Shown: positions 23,201 through 36,330 of the stretch, in pieces
How the letters are laid out: every line of letters begins with the position of its first letter
How positions within the stretch are numbered: position 1 is the stretch's first letter
Source: Sialis fuliginosa
Taxonomy: Eukaryota; Arthropoda; Insecta; Megaloptera; Sialidae
Direction: 5' to 3'
DNA length: 64,000 nucleotides
Assembly (NCBI GenBank): GCA_961205875.1
Contig: OY540812.1
Location: 23,941,098 to 24,005,097, forward strand
Notes under the pieces: model-generated
What the model saw: the letters and a program-made list of their open reading frames with translations, nothing else
What the model was told of the DNA's origin: nothing
Databases searched by the model: none
Translations under genes and position numbers: made by a program

Positions 23201-25819
23201 GTTGCTATGTTGCTATAGATTAATTGCAGAACTATATTTTTACCTTAATTTAATAAGTAATAACGATCTAGTAAAAATCTATTACTGAAAACATAAAATA
23301 AATTCAGTTTAACTACGTAATTTCATATCATTGTCGCCCTCGTCGACTTGTGTCTTTATTGACTCAATTAACGGATATAAAAATCGATAATAGAATTTTA
23401 TGAACATCCTGTATGTCTCAATTCTGCGAAATCAATAAAATAAAATTGGAACCGCTTTGACTTTACCATAAATTAATTCGAATTGAAATGTAGGTAGAGA
23501 AGACATTAACCGAGTCACTTAGCATTCACAAAACAAGCACCTTAAATAATATTAAAGAGTGAGCAACACGAAAACCAGATTGTTTAAGTGGCCAAAAAGG
23601 CGTTAACCGTACCCCGGTGGGCGCCCAAGCTTCTCTGAGCACAAACCTTAACACCGGACTTTTTATTTATATTTACTATTTTTTTTAAACTCTGTAATAT
23701 CCGTCATAAATCGTCACGTTTATGAAAACAATACACATTTAACAAACATGAATTTAGTTATAATAACTTTCATTGTAATAATTTCGTCTACTGAATAATG
23801 AAGCGTATTAATGATGGACTAAATCGCTTTTTTCAATATTATATTACTTTTAAAACCCATTTCAAACACTAAAATAAAACAACTACCGTAAAATTATGTG
23901 ACTGCTCACTCAAGGGAAACATTGTCTCAAAAAACAACATAATTATTTTGTTAATTATGATTATTGAAATCATCTTACCTATATTGTTAAAATATCCATT
24001 ATTCTCAAACTTCGAGTGTAATGAATTCATGAATGTGGAATAAAGTAGGTATTATTATTAATCGAATATTTGTTTGTTTGTTGATATGAAATAAATATGA
24101 AAGTATACCTAAATACGTATGTATATAGTTCAAGTATAAAGCGATAGACATTTCTGTTTAATTTAGTAAGTGAACAATTCATTTTTAATTAAACTAACAG
24201 AAAATTTGCGTGAGGGAAACTTTGCCTCAAATGAAAGTAGAGTAAATCATCCCCTAAATTACTTGATTAATCATTTATATTTAGGCATCGATTTTTTTTT
24301 TATAAATGAGAAAACATTAATTAATTCATTTTTTTGTAGATAATACATATGTATATATTATATACATACAATATATAGCTGATTGGTGTGAAACTAATTT
24401 TTTTTTCAAATTTTTTTATGCTTCAACTTTTTTAAGCAAATACTGCAATATATCTATATGATTTCAATACATTTTCTCTCTCTCTTTCTTTTGAACAACC
24501 ATATGTAGAACTCTTTAGTATATTTTACTGTTTAAAAAATAAAAATTTCAAAATAAAATAAAAATTAATTTGTGATTTTTTTATCTCATAAAAAATATTT
24601 TTGAAAAATACATAAGATAATACAAAGAAATTCTGCAAGCTTCGTCAAAATCTGACATTGTGACGATGACTTTTAACCGATATGACGTGGAATCACCGAT
24701 AAATCGTTAAAAATTCTATTCTAATATGGACCTTGGCTTACATCCAGAAGCCAAAATCCATATCAAGATCACCGCGGAAGCCTTAAGACTTGTATTCTAA
24801 TATAACTCTAATATACAACATATGCGCCATTCAGTAGTTAATGTGAATTGTTTCATAAAACAAATTATCAAGAAAATTTGTGTTCTTAGTTCATGATTTT
24901 TAAAATGGCCAACGCGTCAGAAATCTTCAAGAGAGTTATATATTATTTCGATTCATACGGTTTCATATCACAAAGCATTTCTTGAACCTATTTAATTTTT
25001 TTTATTAATTATCTTCAACAAATAATTAGTACAAAAAGAAGAATACAAAAAGTTATTAGGGCACGCCTCTTGGATCAGAAAATCAATTTATAAAAGTAAA
25101 TATAGCCCGCCCAATATTACGTAACAGTTTCGATATTATTCAGCAAAATCATGTAACAATATGCTCTGATATATTTAAAAAATAAACATAAAGATTATTT
25201 ATGTACCTGGTATCACATGCAATAGTATTTAATGTTAATCTTTATTTATACTTTTTCAGACTTTTAAATAATATTTGTAATCATAGCAGCTTTAGCTTCT
25301 GTATATGACTTAAACTTGGTTAATAGTAACCTCAGAAGCTCCACTGTATATACTACAACATAGGTAACATTTAACATTAATACACTTGAACCACAATAAG
25401 TGACAATGGCAACAGTTGTAGCTTGCTACTTGTACGTACGCCTACTGGTCTGTTTTACATTTACAACTTATTCATGAACCTCGTGAGACACGACACTTGT
25501 CGGCGACACGACGCGCGACGGCTACCTTGTAGTAAATATATCACATTTATTATAAATTATAATAATTCATTAAATACACTGAAAAAATAAAATTGGTTAA
25601 TATCAACGAAACAAATATTGTTGAATTTATTTTTGTGTGTTATTTCATTTGGTCTATTCATTATATGTATCTGTAATCATACAAACTTTCAAGTTACTCT
25701 CCTAAGAAATCACGTTTTTGCAGTTATCGAGTTATGACCTAATATTAATGAACTCATTTATTTGACAAACTTGTTGGTTTGGTAATTGAAAACTCCTGGA
25801 AGGTCGACATTTAAAATTC

Positions 25820-26290
25820 AAATTTTGAGGGTGGTTTTCACCCCTTCAACAGCTGTTTAAGCACGTTCAAATAATAAATGTTCCTTAGGTTCAATTAAAT
25901 TACAAATGCTCCAAGTCTAATCAAAATTAGTGAGACAATATTCGCAACGTTCACTTTTTAGACGATAAATATTACAAATTTTCGAATATTCCCAAAACCC
26001 CTAATCCGATTAGCACCAAAATTAATAGGTCTGGAGTAATTACTGAGACAAACATTTTTCACAAAAATAATTCAGATCCGTGCATTTTTACAGTCGTTAT
26101 CGTGAACGAAAGAAAATTCTACATCCAGACACACAAACACACAGCCGCCATGCGGAAATCAACTTTTCTTTAAGTTTTGAAGGTAGTACAATCAGAATCT
26201 GCTCTTATCTTGGACACGATTTTTCGACGGTATTACAATACTTCCATTTCTTTCAGAACATGAAAGTAAAAATCGACCAAATGTAGAGTT
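25820..26290 (-). repeat. Dispersed repeat D, copy 3
   Basis: Reverse-complement copy: ATTTCTTTCAGAACATG, CACAGCCGCCATGC and gtctggagtaattactgaga, matching 6500-6975 over most of its length. The open frame within is incidental. Confidence 0.8.
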
Positions 26291-27694
26291 AGTCACTGTG
26301 GCTTATAAACTTATAAATGCATTCGAAAGAAGAATACAGGTAAGTATTGATAATATCATATATGTATATAACTTGAATAGCACATTATTTGTATACATAC
26401 ATTATTATTATATGGTTAATATATACCTAATATAATCTATATAATAGTATTTCGTGGAATAGATACCGGATTATGTATAGTTACTCTATTGGAACGAAGC
26501 CGTATGACAGACCCGGATTAAGTTTAATTAATGATATTTTTATATAAATATAAATTCCAGTTAAACGTTTAAATTTCAAAGCTATATATAATTACTTAAA
26601 TTTTTATTATCGAATTATCATACTTGAGTGTTTATTTATTGGTCAACAGTAAGATTTATGCCCTATTCCATACCTAACAAAACCTCTCTTGGTCCGGTTC
26701 TGCTACAACGCATATTGATCTTTGTTCGTAGAATTACAGCACTACACAAAAAACACTTTATTTACTTTCATAATTAAAATAAAAAGTTATCGGTCAGCGT
26801 TCCGGTTGATTTGGAGATAGCGCCGTGTTCGATTACCGGCTATGACGGTGCAGATCCGCGGTAATTATCATCTTCCAACATCCAATATTGCTTTGAGATA
26901 TTGTGTTCCTAAAGTCACCTTCTCACGATCAAATAATATTAATCTTTTTTTACTATCAAAATATGTAGTATGTACTGACTTATGCACTACTCTATATGTA
27001 TTTATTTATATAGAAAAACATAATTTCCGAACATAAATCCGACTTTAATTGAATGTTATTTTGATAAGAGATGAAAGAAATTTAAAAGGCAAAATTATTA
27101 ATACCTAAGTCCTAACTATCACATTTAAATTTTCAGTAAACAGAAATAGGCGTTTACTCCAAATATGCCCGATGTGTGAATTCACAATGCATAAAAAGAA
27201 ATGGTAATAACTATCCTACTGAATAACAAAATAATGATCTACCGTACTACTATACTACATTTACGTGACCATGTGAACGAAACTTTACCATAGACTAGGT
27301 GCTTGATAGATGTATATTTCGATTACTCGATAGCAATTATAAATTTTAATGAAACTGTCGCGAGAAATAATTAATCTCGGTTGTAAAAAGAACAAGAAAA
27401 CAACATTTTGTCGAACCGAAAAATTGCAAAGTGTTTTTCACTAATCGATAGAAATTTTACAACAAAAGAGATTCTGTGCTTTCATTGTTATAATAACCAT
27501 TGTTGATAAATAGGATATTTTATATCCTATTGTTGCTGTAAATTAAAAGTAAAGAAACATGCAACGTTTAGGTATATTACAAATGCAAGATTGTTGATGA
27601 GTTGTACAAAACAAAAATAATCACGATTAGTTAATCAGAGAGATTGTACAGGTGTTATTATCAAATTAGAATATTAAAATAATATTTAGAAAAG

Positions 27695-28260
27695 CACCAG
27701 TTGATGGCATATTACGAAGCAAATGTGAACTCAGCAATGAGGTACGGTATTCTACTGTGGGGTAGCCGGTAGCACTGTGGATGCTGAGAGAGTTTTTATA
27801 ATTCAGAAAAAATAATCAGATTCATTTTTAACCTTAATAAAATACCAACATTGCAAATTTTTTTCAAAAGTAAAAAATTACTGACACTTTGGGGGATATA
27901 TGCAATAGAACTATTTAAATATATATAATATGAAACTGCCATAGAAGATAAAAAACATAATTTAAGAAAATATAACTATGAAATATATCATAGAACAGAT
28001 TTTAATGAAAAAGCTCCTAAGTATTTAATTAATAAAATTGTAAAAACTCTTGCAGCATACATAATTCAAGAAAAAAATAAAAAAAGATTGTTAATGTATT
28101 TAAAAGATTATATGACCAGCAGGGAACTGTACAGTACTGTACAGCATTGCTGAGTGCTTGTAAATGTAATTTTATTTATTTTTATTATTTTACTGTTATA
28201 GATGTATTGTAATACCAATATTTTTGGTCAAAAACAATAAAAAAAAATTATTATTATTAA
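27695..28260 (+). mobile_element. LINE 3' fragment: end of a reverse-transcriptase ORF and short 3' UTR
   Basis: The forward translation in pieces gives MRYGILLWGS, IIRFIFNLNKIPTLQ, KKLLTLWGIY, NLRKYNYEIYHRTDF and EKAPKYLINKI. These resemble the region after the polymerase domain in Jockey/CR1-like non-LTR retrotransposons ('RYGI..WG', 'HNLR..., 'K.P.Y.. NK'). Several in-frame stops are present and the upstream domains are missing, so this is a 5'-truncated dead copy. It ends in an A run and ATT repeats. Confidence 0.7.
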
Positions 28261-28554
28261 ACCATGATTAACGTAATCCTAAATTTAATCACGGTTAGAA
28301 AACAGATAATTCATTAAACGCGATTATCCTTTATTTTATATAATTCAACGTTTAGAAAACGTAATGATGGTTTAAAAACCCACGATAATTTAATCGTGAT
28401 TCATTTTACTTTAAGTATTTTTATGATATCAAGTGTCTAACCGAAGCCTAAATTTGAATCTATAATATATTGGTGTGCGAGCCTATTTTATAAAAATTAA
28501 TAAATGTGTGCTTGTATTAATTTAAATCACAACTAAATAAAAAAAAACACTATT

Positions 28555-28868
28555 GTCCGGTATTATAAAGGAGTTAACATTTGTAGGGTAACAAACACTT
28601 TCATCGGAGTATTATTTCTGTGATATTATATATGAATTGTTTTGAAATTTATCAGTGTTATTACAACTTATAACACAGACAGTCGGTAACTTTGACCGTA
28701 TAAGATAATTTTTATAATACTACCACTGTTTTAATATCGTTGGTGTTTACTTACTTGTCAATTTCTTCATGAAAAATCAAAAGGAACTATCATATAGGTT
28801 TAATTGTTTAATACCCCATTTGAAAGTGCTTGTTAGTAAAAATTTGGTTAGCTCCATTATAATACCGA
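28555..28868. mobile_element. MITE family A copy
   Basis: Left end GTCCGGTATTATAAAGGAG; right end GTTAGCTCCATTATAATACC. Inside are ACCACTGTTTTAATATCG and CCCCATTTGAAAGTGCTTGT, shared with 40525, 61771 and 13505. Confidence 0.75.
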
Positions 28869-28884
28869 CTACCTATGCAAGAAA

Positions 28885-29146
28885 TTACAAAGGGGCCACG
28901 GTTGGCTCAGACTTGCGCCAATGCTAGCCCACACTGGACCAAAATACAAATGATAACTTCGTTCAAGAGTCGGCTAAGGTTTGTCGACCAAGGCTGGTCC
29001 AAAGTTGGCCCAATCTTGGGTAAAGAATAGGTGATCGAAGTTCGATATCTGAAGATTGGCCTAGACTGGGGCCAATATCGAAAAAGCACACTGGCAACCC
29101 AATATTGGGCCAAGCTTGGACCCATTGTCAAGGCTTACATTTTCTA
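28885..29146. mobile_element. Element G, built of TTGGCC/GGGCCAA words
   Basis: Contains TTGGCTCA, TGGTCCAAAGTTGGCCCAA, GACTGGGGCCAATA and ATTGGGCCAAGCTTGG. A second partial copy is at 45171-45275. The open frames over it follow the repeated word and are not genes. Confidence 0.6.
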
Positions 29147-31794
29147 CATGGGCATATCTCAACTTAACAGCAAATGCATCATCTATAAACATATATTTCC
29201 CTTCTTTTTCACTGTATAATTGCTTCGGTTTCTGTTTCGGCGAAAAAATAAGTTTCGATCAGTCACTAATGACCTTTAAGATTGTTTCGCTTAAGATACC
29301 GTTACTACCCGTTATTAGTTAATTCTATAAAATTAAAATAATTGCCTGGTTGCCCATTTACTAACCGTACTTTAGTTTATGATTAACGTTTATCAAGGTT
29401 GAAAAAGGACGATTAATTAATTCTACTAATTTTTCTTTTATCGATTGTAGTATAACGTAGCTTCATTCTCAGGTGGATGTTTTATTTATTTATTTGTATT
29501 CAAACAATTCTCACTATAGTAATAAATTTCCTCCCATACTAAATAATATATTATAACGTGAACACAAAAACGGTCCTCTGTACTTGTAGCAAAGACTACC
29601 AACATAACAAAATTAAAAACAGAAGTTACATCGGCTATATATAACTTATGTATATTTTCGCGAGCTATTTTACATACTATCGCTTAGACTGTGGTGTACA
29701 TGGTACGATAACTGCAACTGTACGATCACAGTCCGAGTGCAGTCACGCAAGCCACAATTAAGACCTTAATGCAGCAGATTACGGTCTTGTTCTATGTAAA
29801 TCAGACGCGCAATAATAACTTACCGATTGACAGTTGACTAAACAACGATCGGAACACTCTTGTAACCATGGCAACATAATTAACTCACGGTAGCCTTTTG
29901 TTTTATTGTAATAAATATATGAGGTACTTTATTATCTGGAAACATGGTATATGTTAACTAAGATAGTTAATTGTTAGTTCCTTTCGATGGATTGAAGATA
30001 TCTTACGAGCCGTTCGGAAAAATAAACCAACTTACAGAATGTTTTCATTTTTAATTTTATAATAAATATTATTAATCAGTGTATAATTGTTTGTGCGTGT
30101 ACCGTAAACGATAAAGTTATTTTTTAGTTCAATTATCAATGAATAAAATCTTTTTATTGATGTGTTAATAAAAATATAATATAATTCTTTTCAAAACAAT
30201 GTTTTCATCTGTATCATCATGGAGAAATAACACGCTAACCCCCAATTTTATCAAAATCTGTTATTTGTAATAGTCATGTAAATTTCCAAATGAACCAATT
30301 AGAACCTAATATTTGCTATTTAACAGATGTTTACCAAGCTGTATTTTATAATTTTTCTATTTTTTATTGTCCCCTTTGCCCTTCACCCTGTTTTACAGTT
30401 TCTACAGTGATCTCTTAATTTATGCGGTTGAAAAAGTTTGGGAAAAAGGGTGGAAAGATTTTAAAAAAACACCCTTAGCACGAATCACTCAAAATTACAT
30501 CAAAAATCATTTATTTACATTTGCGGAAACAAAATATTAAAATTCAACATGTCAAGGAAAACAATATAGCCGATATGCAATAAAGTTAGGCGCCTATCGC
30601 ACGGTGTAAGAAATCAGAAAATTACTTTTCGAGATATAAGGGTGGTCCAATTTAGCAAGTGGTCCAATATACCATACTTTCCCCTATCTTTTGAATCCAT
30701 TCATACATAAAAATAATTAAATTTACTACTTGAAATATGCCTGTATAGACGATTTAATAAATTATAATAATAATCACTTGAACAGCGTTCGTAGTATTTT
30801 TATTTAAGAGCTTCTGTACATTTGACTATGTACAGAAACTTGTTAAAAACATGAATGAATTCATAAATCAGGATTTAGGATGTACGTTGAGTGTTTTTTT
30901 TCACCGCTGTGGTGTCGCGCTTCCCACGTTATCAAATATATTCATTCAGTTATGATTTTATTTATATTTTAGGTTTGAACGCATGCTGGGAAATATCGAG
31001 CCACGAATGAAAATATTTTTTGGGTTCGGCGTAGTGATGATTACTTTTTATTATTTATTTAGTTTTTTGTTTGTTTAATTCATAAATTCGTTATCGAATT
31101 TTATGTTTGTAGTATTTATGTATCGACATATTTATAGTAGTAGAATGATCAAGTAAATCGAACAGAAATGTAGTAGAACCTCGATTATTTGAAGTATAAT
31201 AGAAGAACAAATTATATAAGATTATTTAATTTTCTTTTCTTATATTGATTAATTTAAAAATACAATTTTAATTTAATTCGTTTGAATTCTCATTTTTCAT
31301 GATAACAATTTGCTTCACAACCTAAATGACTATAATATTTTAATATACTAACTCTGGGACTATAAATCACATAATTTTCGAATTGGTCTTAAAATATTTG
31401 TTCTATTCTATAGTCTAGTTTTATGAATTAAAATTTTAAATTACTCCGAAAATTACTTTAATAATTACAGCTCTTAAGTAAAGTACATCAAAATTGTCGG
31501 TATCTTAAGAGGAAGTGGTCCAATTTACTAGGTCGATGTTAATATTGCAATATTGTGTTCATTGCAGTAGTGTTTTCAAAAGAATGTGAAGCGAAATGTT
31601 GTCTAGATTAACTAAAACACAATTTAAACATCATCCCCAGATCACTGCAAAGCGTGGTAATAACTATTATGAGCACAATTGAAGAGTTAGTCGATCTGGG
31701 TTCTGAAAGGTTCTTATTTAACTTAAATAACAATGACTATTATATTTGGGCAATGCGTGTACATACCGACTGTAAAAAACCGCAACAATTGAAT

Positions 31795-32100
31795 GACGGG
31801 ACATGATTGCATTAAGCCAAGAGAGAACATGTCCACGCAAAAACAACGGCCGCTCGTCCATTCATGTCAAAACAAAGCGGGACCGAGCGCGGGCCTGTCC
31901 ACCGTGCAGACGAAAACGATAAATATTCCGTTCCACATCTTTATGGATTTGTAGCAAATTCCTTTGTGCGTCAAGGACAATGCCGGGGTAACAATGGCTT
32001 TGCAACTTTTGGGCATATCCTTTAAATTGGGATAAATATTGAACGACTCGACAGGGTTTGGTAAAATTGAAGTTTTTAAAAGTATAAGGCTTTATCAATT
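31795..32100. other. GC-rich patch with an unrecognised open frame
   Basis: GC is well above the surroundings. The minus strand is open for 78 codons with mixed, protein-like composition (GIVLDAQRNLLQIHKDVERN), but its first codon is TTG. No domain recognised and no obvious splice context checked. It could be a fragment of a mobile element or a short exon; I make no functional call. Confidence 0.25.
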
Positions 32101-32190
32101 TTGTTTACTTTCGATTTTAAACTTTTACAGTTTAATTGTGTCATGTGTGAAATTTGCAAATGATATGATTGACGACGATTCAGTCTAGAT

Positions 32191-32905
32191 CAGTGGTTCT
32201 TAACGTATAAATGTTACAAGTGCTTCGCAAAATAATAAAACCAATTCACAAGCACCACTACCGATTCCGATTTTCATCCCTACCACTTACAATAACTTTG
32301 AGGAGCTGTGTTTAATCTTATTTCAGTCGTTTCACAGAACAATAAATGATTAGTTCATTATTAGAAGAAAATATTGTACATTACTCTCCTTTACTAAATA
32401 CAAAAAAATATTATTGAATTCGAAATCTATTTGCTGCAGTTAAACCTATGTCAAATTACGAATTTTCATTTCATGAAGAAGAATAGAATTTGGATTTTTG
32501 TGCAAGTCGAGTACCCAATTCTTTCCATAAAAGCAGACAATTTTGCTAGAGTTTTCAACATAATATTGAACTGGTTTTTCAACATTTACAAACATTTAAA
32601 CTAAAAAAGTGAACGACTTGGGAATATTGATAAAGAAATGAGGGTAGCATTATCACATATAGGCCTGACATTTCTATGTAAAATCTGCAAATATCACATT
32701 AAATCGATTTAAAATTTTGACAAAAGTTACTTTTTTTCAAATTATGTTGATCAGGCTTTTATGAATGTATATTTTTTATATTTGACTGGAAATTAATACG
32801 TTAGCTGTAGTTTTTATTAAAAAAAATATGTTCAACATATTTTTATTGTTTGTTTAAAGACCTTAATGATTCAGTAAGTGACTTCAAAAAGGTTAAGAAC
32901 TACTG
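32191..32905. mobile_element. hAT element, 715 bp, Buster-like ends, perfect 8-bp target duplication
   Basis: Starts CAGTGGTTCTTAACG and ends with the complement of CAGTAGTTCTTAACC. Both flanks are gtctagat (32183-32190, 32906-32913). The interior is decayed with no usable transposase frame. Confidence 0.9.
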
Positions 32906-33889
32906 GTCTAGATACATGACATTTTACTTAAAATATATAATAATAGCCCATAATTCTGTGTATCTATTTATAACGCTTACACCTAATAGTAGGCTATGAA
33001 TAGGGTGGCAATTTTTTGGGGCATCAAAATTTCGACGATTGCGAAAAAAATATTAATTTATGAAAGTACTTATAAAAAATAATTATATTTCTGAACAACC
33101 TAGGGCAGACAAAATCTTAAATCCGCTCCTGTATACTAGGTAACAACACGTATACACAGAAAAAAATTGCATTGGGCCAAGACAATCCTTGTTTCATATC
33201 TATCGAAAACAATATTATCTTAATATTAGAATATAATCTTAATCCAACTTTATTACTGTTTCGTTAAACTTTTTTATGCTTGAAAATTATTATTATATTG
33301 AAAAGGTAAATAAAGTTATGAAAAACTGAAAATATTTTTGCTTAATTAGATGCATGTATAATTTTAAGATAGAAAAAGAGATAATAAGATTTCTTATCAT
33401 GCCTTCTCGAAAGTTTTTATTTTATTTATTTTTTTCATTCTTTTTATCAAAAGATATGTACCTATATATTATACATTTATTGATGGTATTGTCATCAATA
33501 ATTTGTATTAAATATGCAAGTATTTCAAAAACATTAACAAAAGCAACGAAATCTTTATTATCGACAAACGAGCATTATCCGTTAGTTATGCACTTTTAGG
33601 TATTACAAATTGGTTGTTTGCAAGTGTTGGATTTAACAATACTTTAGTTATTTCATACAGATGTGATAAACTACTTCACAAAGGCTGTAATTGGCGCTTA
33701 ATCATATTTGTCATACTGTCGTTGCGACAATTTACTTGCAATATGCGCATGTGTTGCACTTATAAATACACGTAATTTGTATTCAAATACTACCAATTAA
33801 AGGGTTTGTGTGAAATGTCAGCATATGAAATAATTCATGTACACGTACATATAACATTAATAATAATACAGCTACATAAAAATAAGTGC

Positions 33890-33965
33890 GGAGCCAAAAA
33901 AACCGACCTATATAGAATTGTAGTATTGGTCAAGCATAGTCGAAATCAAAATTTTTGAAATTTTC
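33890..33965 (+). mobile_element. Partial copy of the 42478-42733 MITE
   Basis: GTGCGGAGCCAAAAAAACCG, then GACCTATATAG, TTGTAGTATTGGTC and CATAGTCGAA match one arm of that element. The other arm is missing or diverged. Confidence 0.65.
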
Positions 33966-34048
33966 TGCTTATTTACTGCTTACAAGTACAAAATTATGGT
34001 AAATCCATAAATTTGTCTTTGGTTTTATCCATATCATAAAAAATTGAC

Positions 34049-34243
34049 ATTTTCAGAAAAAATGTTTCAAACAAATGTTGTTTATTTTATCTCTGAAATT
34101 AGGAATCTACAACAAAAAGTATAGGTTTAGATTTGAAAAAGAAAAGTTGAACCTGAAAATCCTTTCTAAGGTCACCACATAATATCAATATTTAGCCCCT
34201 TCGAAACCATGAAACTTTTGTTTGAAACATTTTTTCTGAAAAT
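34049..34243. repeat. Inverted repeat of about 32 bp
   Basis: TTTTCAGAAAAAATGTTTC...AAACAAA at 34049-34080 is repeated inverted at 34211-34243. Probably the termini of another fold-back element near the partial MITE. Confidence 0.5.
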
Positions 34244-34429
34244 TCGTTTCAAAATAATTCGCTGGAAAAACACTCGGTATTGACAAAAGTAGATTCGGCC
34301 ACTCATAGCAAAATGCAGAAACTACCACAGATGCCCCCACCTAGGAATGAGTAATATAACAATATAACAGCGGATTATTGAAAAGAATATACGAATAATA
34401 AATAAGAATCCACATGCGCGATGATGATT

Positions 34430-34570
34430 CGTTAAACGAACAGGTGGCTAAGACCCGGGGCAGGTGCCTCAGGCTTTAATGATACGTCAGACAGCCGGAC
34501 TGACTGTTAAAGAAGTGTGCACCTATATCTACCTGTCTTATAAACCATAATGGATTGAGTTCACGATATA
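34430..34570. other. GC-rich unique patch in the giant intron
   Basis: Contains ctaagacccggggcaggtg, gcctcaggctttaatgatac and cagccggactgactg. No open frame or repeat partner seen in the window. Could be a conserved regulatory element or an unrecognised fragment. Confidence 0.25.
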
Positions 34571-34890
34571 CATCCCAGAGCCGCATTCGGTATTGGATAT
34601 TATTGCATAATTTTAATACCAGGCTACTAAACTAATTATAATTTTTAAATTCTATTAATTCGATTTTTCGTCACAGAATAGTGCAACTTACAAATAGAAT
34701 GTAAATAAATCGTTTTAAATCATGGTTTAGAGTACATAGTATTTTTCTGGTTATATATTAAAGTGGACATATTCATAATTTATTTAAAGTACAAATATTG
34801 GGCGAATTGATGACTAAAAAATATATAAAATTAAAAGTTAAATAAACTATTTTTTTATTATTTAATTTATTTCCCAAAAAAATATTATTA

Positions 34891-35237
34891 GAGGTGTACT
34901 GGAATTCCGACCGGAACTCACGATGTAGAATTGAAGTGAATATTTTAACGTCACTACTATTATATTATTATTTTTTTTATATTATATTATTATTGACACT
35001 AGAAATGTAATTAGATTCGATCGAAAAGAACGTATTTTATACAAATAATTTAACGAATTTGTAAAAATTACAGAATATGTAGAAAGCATTATTTTTTATA
35101 ATTTAATGTATTTTTTTAAAGAAATACCATATAAAATAATGTTATATTATTTTAAGATAATAATCTATGTATAAAGCATTTAAAATATAAAAGTATTGAC
35201 GTTAGATCTGAGTTCCGGTCGGGATTCCGGTCCACCT
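34891..35237. mobile_element. TIR MITE, 347 bp, TTA target duplication
   Basis: GAGGTGTACTGGAATTCCG at the left and the complement AGGTGGACCGGAATCCCG at the right, continuing into ACCGGAACTCA. TTA flanks at 34888-34890 and 35238-35240 fit PIF/Harbinger. Confidence 0.7.
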
Positions 35238-35309
35238 TTAATTTTTACTTTCTTATACCATGTATAATTCAAATGGTTCATAACAGAGGAGAAATATATG
35301 CCATGAGTG

Positions 35310-35415
35310 TCATGGGACTTTCTTATACGTATTACAGAGATTGAACAGTGTGCGTGTTTGCCATATGTACCATGGTACTCTCTTATACGTAATACTGAGA
35401 GTGAACAGTGTAGGT
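35310..35415 (+). repeat. Tandem duplication of about 62 bp
   Basis: TTTCTTATACGTATTAC...GAACAGTGTGCG is followed by CTCTCTTATACGTAATAC...GAACAGTGTAGG. Confidence 0.6.
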
Positions 35416-36149
35416 GAATCTAAATAATTACATAAAAAAATTCTTTCTGGCTAAATCATAAATGTTGGAAAAAATATATGTAGATAATAACATACTCGAC
35501 ATTTTTTATCTAAAACATTTTTTTCTTATTTTAAAAATAATTCAAAAATCCAAAAATGTACAAGAGTAAACATCCGTTTTCAGTTATAACGTTAAAAAAA
35601 ATCACTTGTTATATAATGAAGAGAATAATATTACCTATATTATTCATTTTGTTCTATCTTGTTAGTTTGTTAGAAATGTTTTAATCAACAAAGAATCACG
35701 TATACAATTCACTGTTAGGATTACGTATAAGAATGTCCCGTGGTTCCCAAGGCAGATATTTATATATGATATGAATATGAAGTTTAGATAAAAACATTTT
35801 TGTAAATATCTTTATATTTTTGGCTTCAGAATAAAATTGTAACAAACTCTGGAATATTTTCAACAGTGGCAAGATAAACGTTTTTTCCATCAAAAATACT
35901 GGCTATATCAAACAGTTTTTCCTCTTATTACGCCCCTGTGTATTCCATCATAGTAAAAATAATAGAAACATACGTTTCGGCTATAGTGTATATGAATAAT
36001 ATATAAAACTACACGCAAGAAGATAGTGCCTTTCTTCTTACACCCAATACCTTCCAGTTTATACGTTATTGGACATATGTTACACATGACCACATACATT
36101 ATAATGTCCGTTATAACAGAAGGTGCATTCTAGAAATGTTCACCCTAAT

Positions 36150-36330
36150 GTGGTGTTCACACCGAAAAAACAGTTGATAAAAGACAAAACAGGAACATTT
36201 TTACAACAAAATTGCAACTTGTCTCTCTTGACAGAGTTTGTGTTTTGTTCTTAAAAAACAAAACACAAACACGTCATTTTAACAAAATTTTGACAAATGT
36301 TTTTAGAGCGTTCACACCAAAAAAAACATG
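36150..36330. mobile_element. MITE with iterated GTTCACACCRAAAAA words
   Basis: Starts GTGTTCACACCGAAAAAAC and ends near GCGTTCACACCAAAAAAAAC. A central hairpin TTTGTGTTTTGTT / AACAAAACACAAA lies at 36238-36269. Related to 38600-38850. Confidence 0.6.

Noticed and set aside
26795-26860. tRNA-like segment with tgttcgattaccgg
   Set aside because: The B-box resemblance is weak and no convincing A-box or cloverleaf is visible.
30360-30600. Transposase-like fragment (KKGWKDFKKTPLARI)
   Set aside because: A few residues look protein-like, but there is no motif, no terminal repeats and several stops; unsupported.
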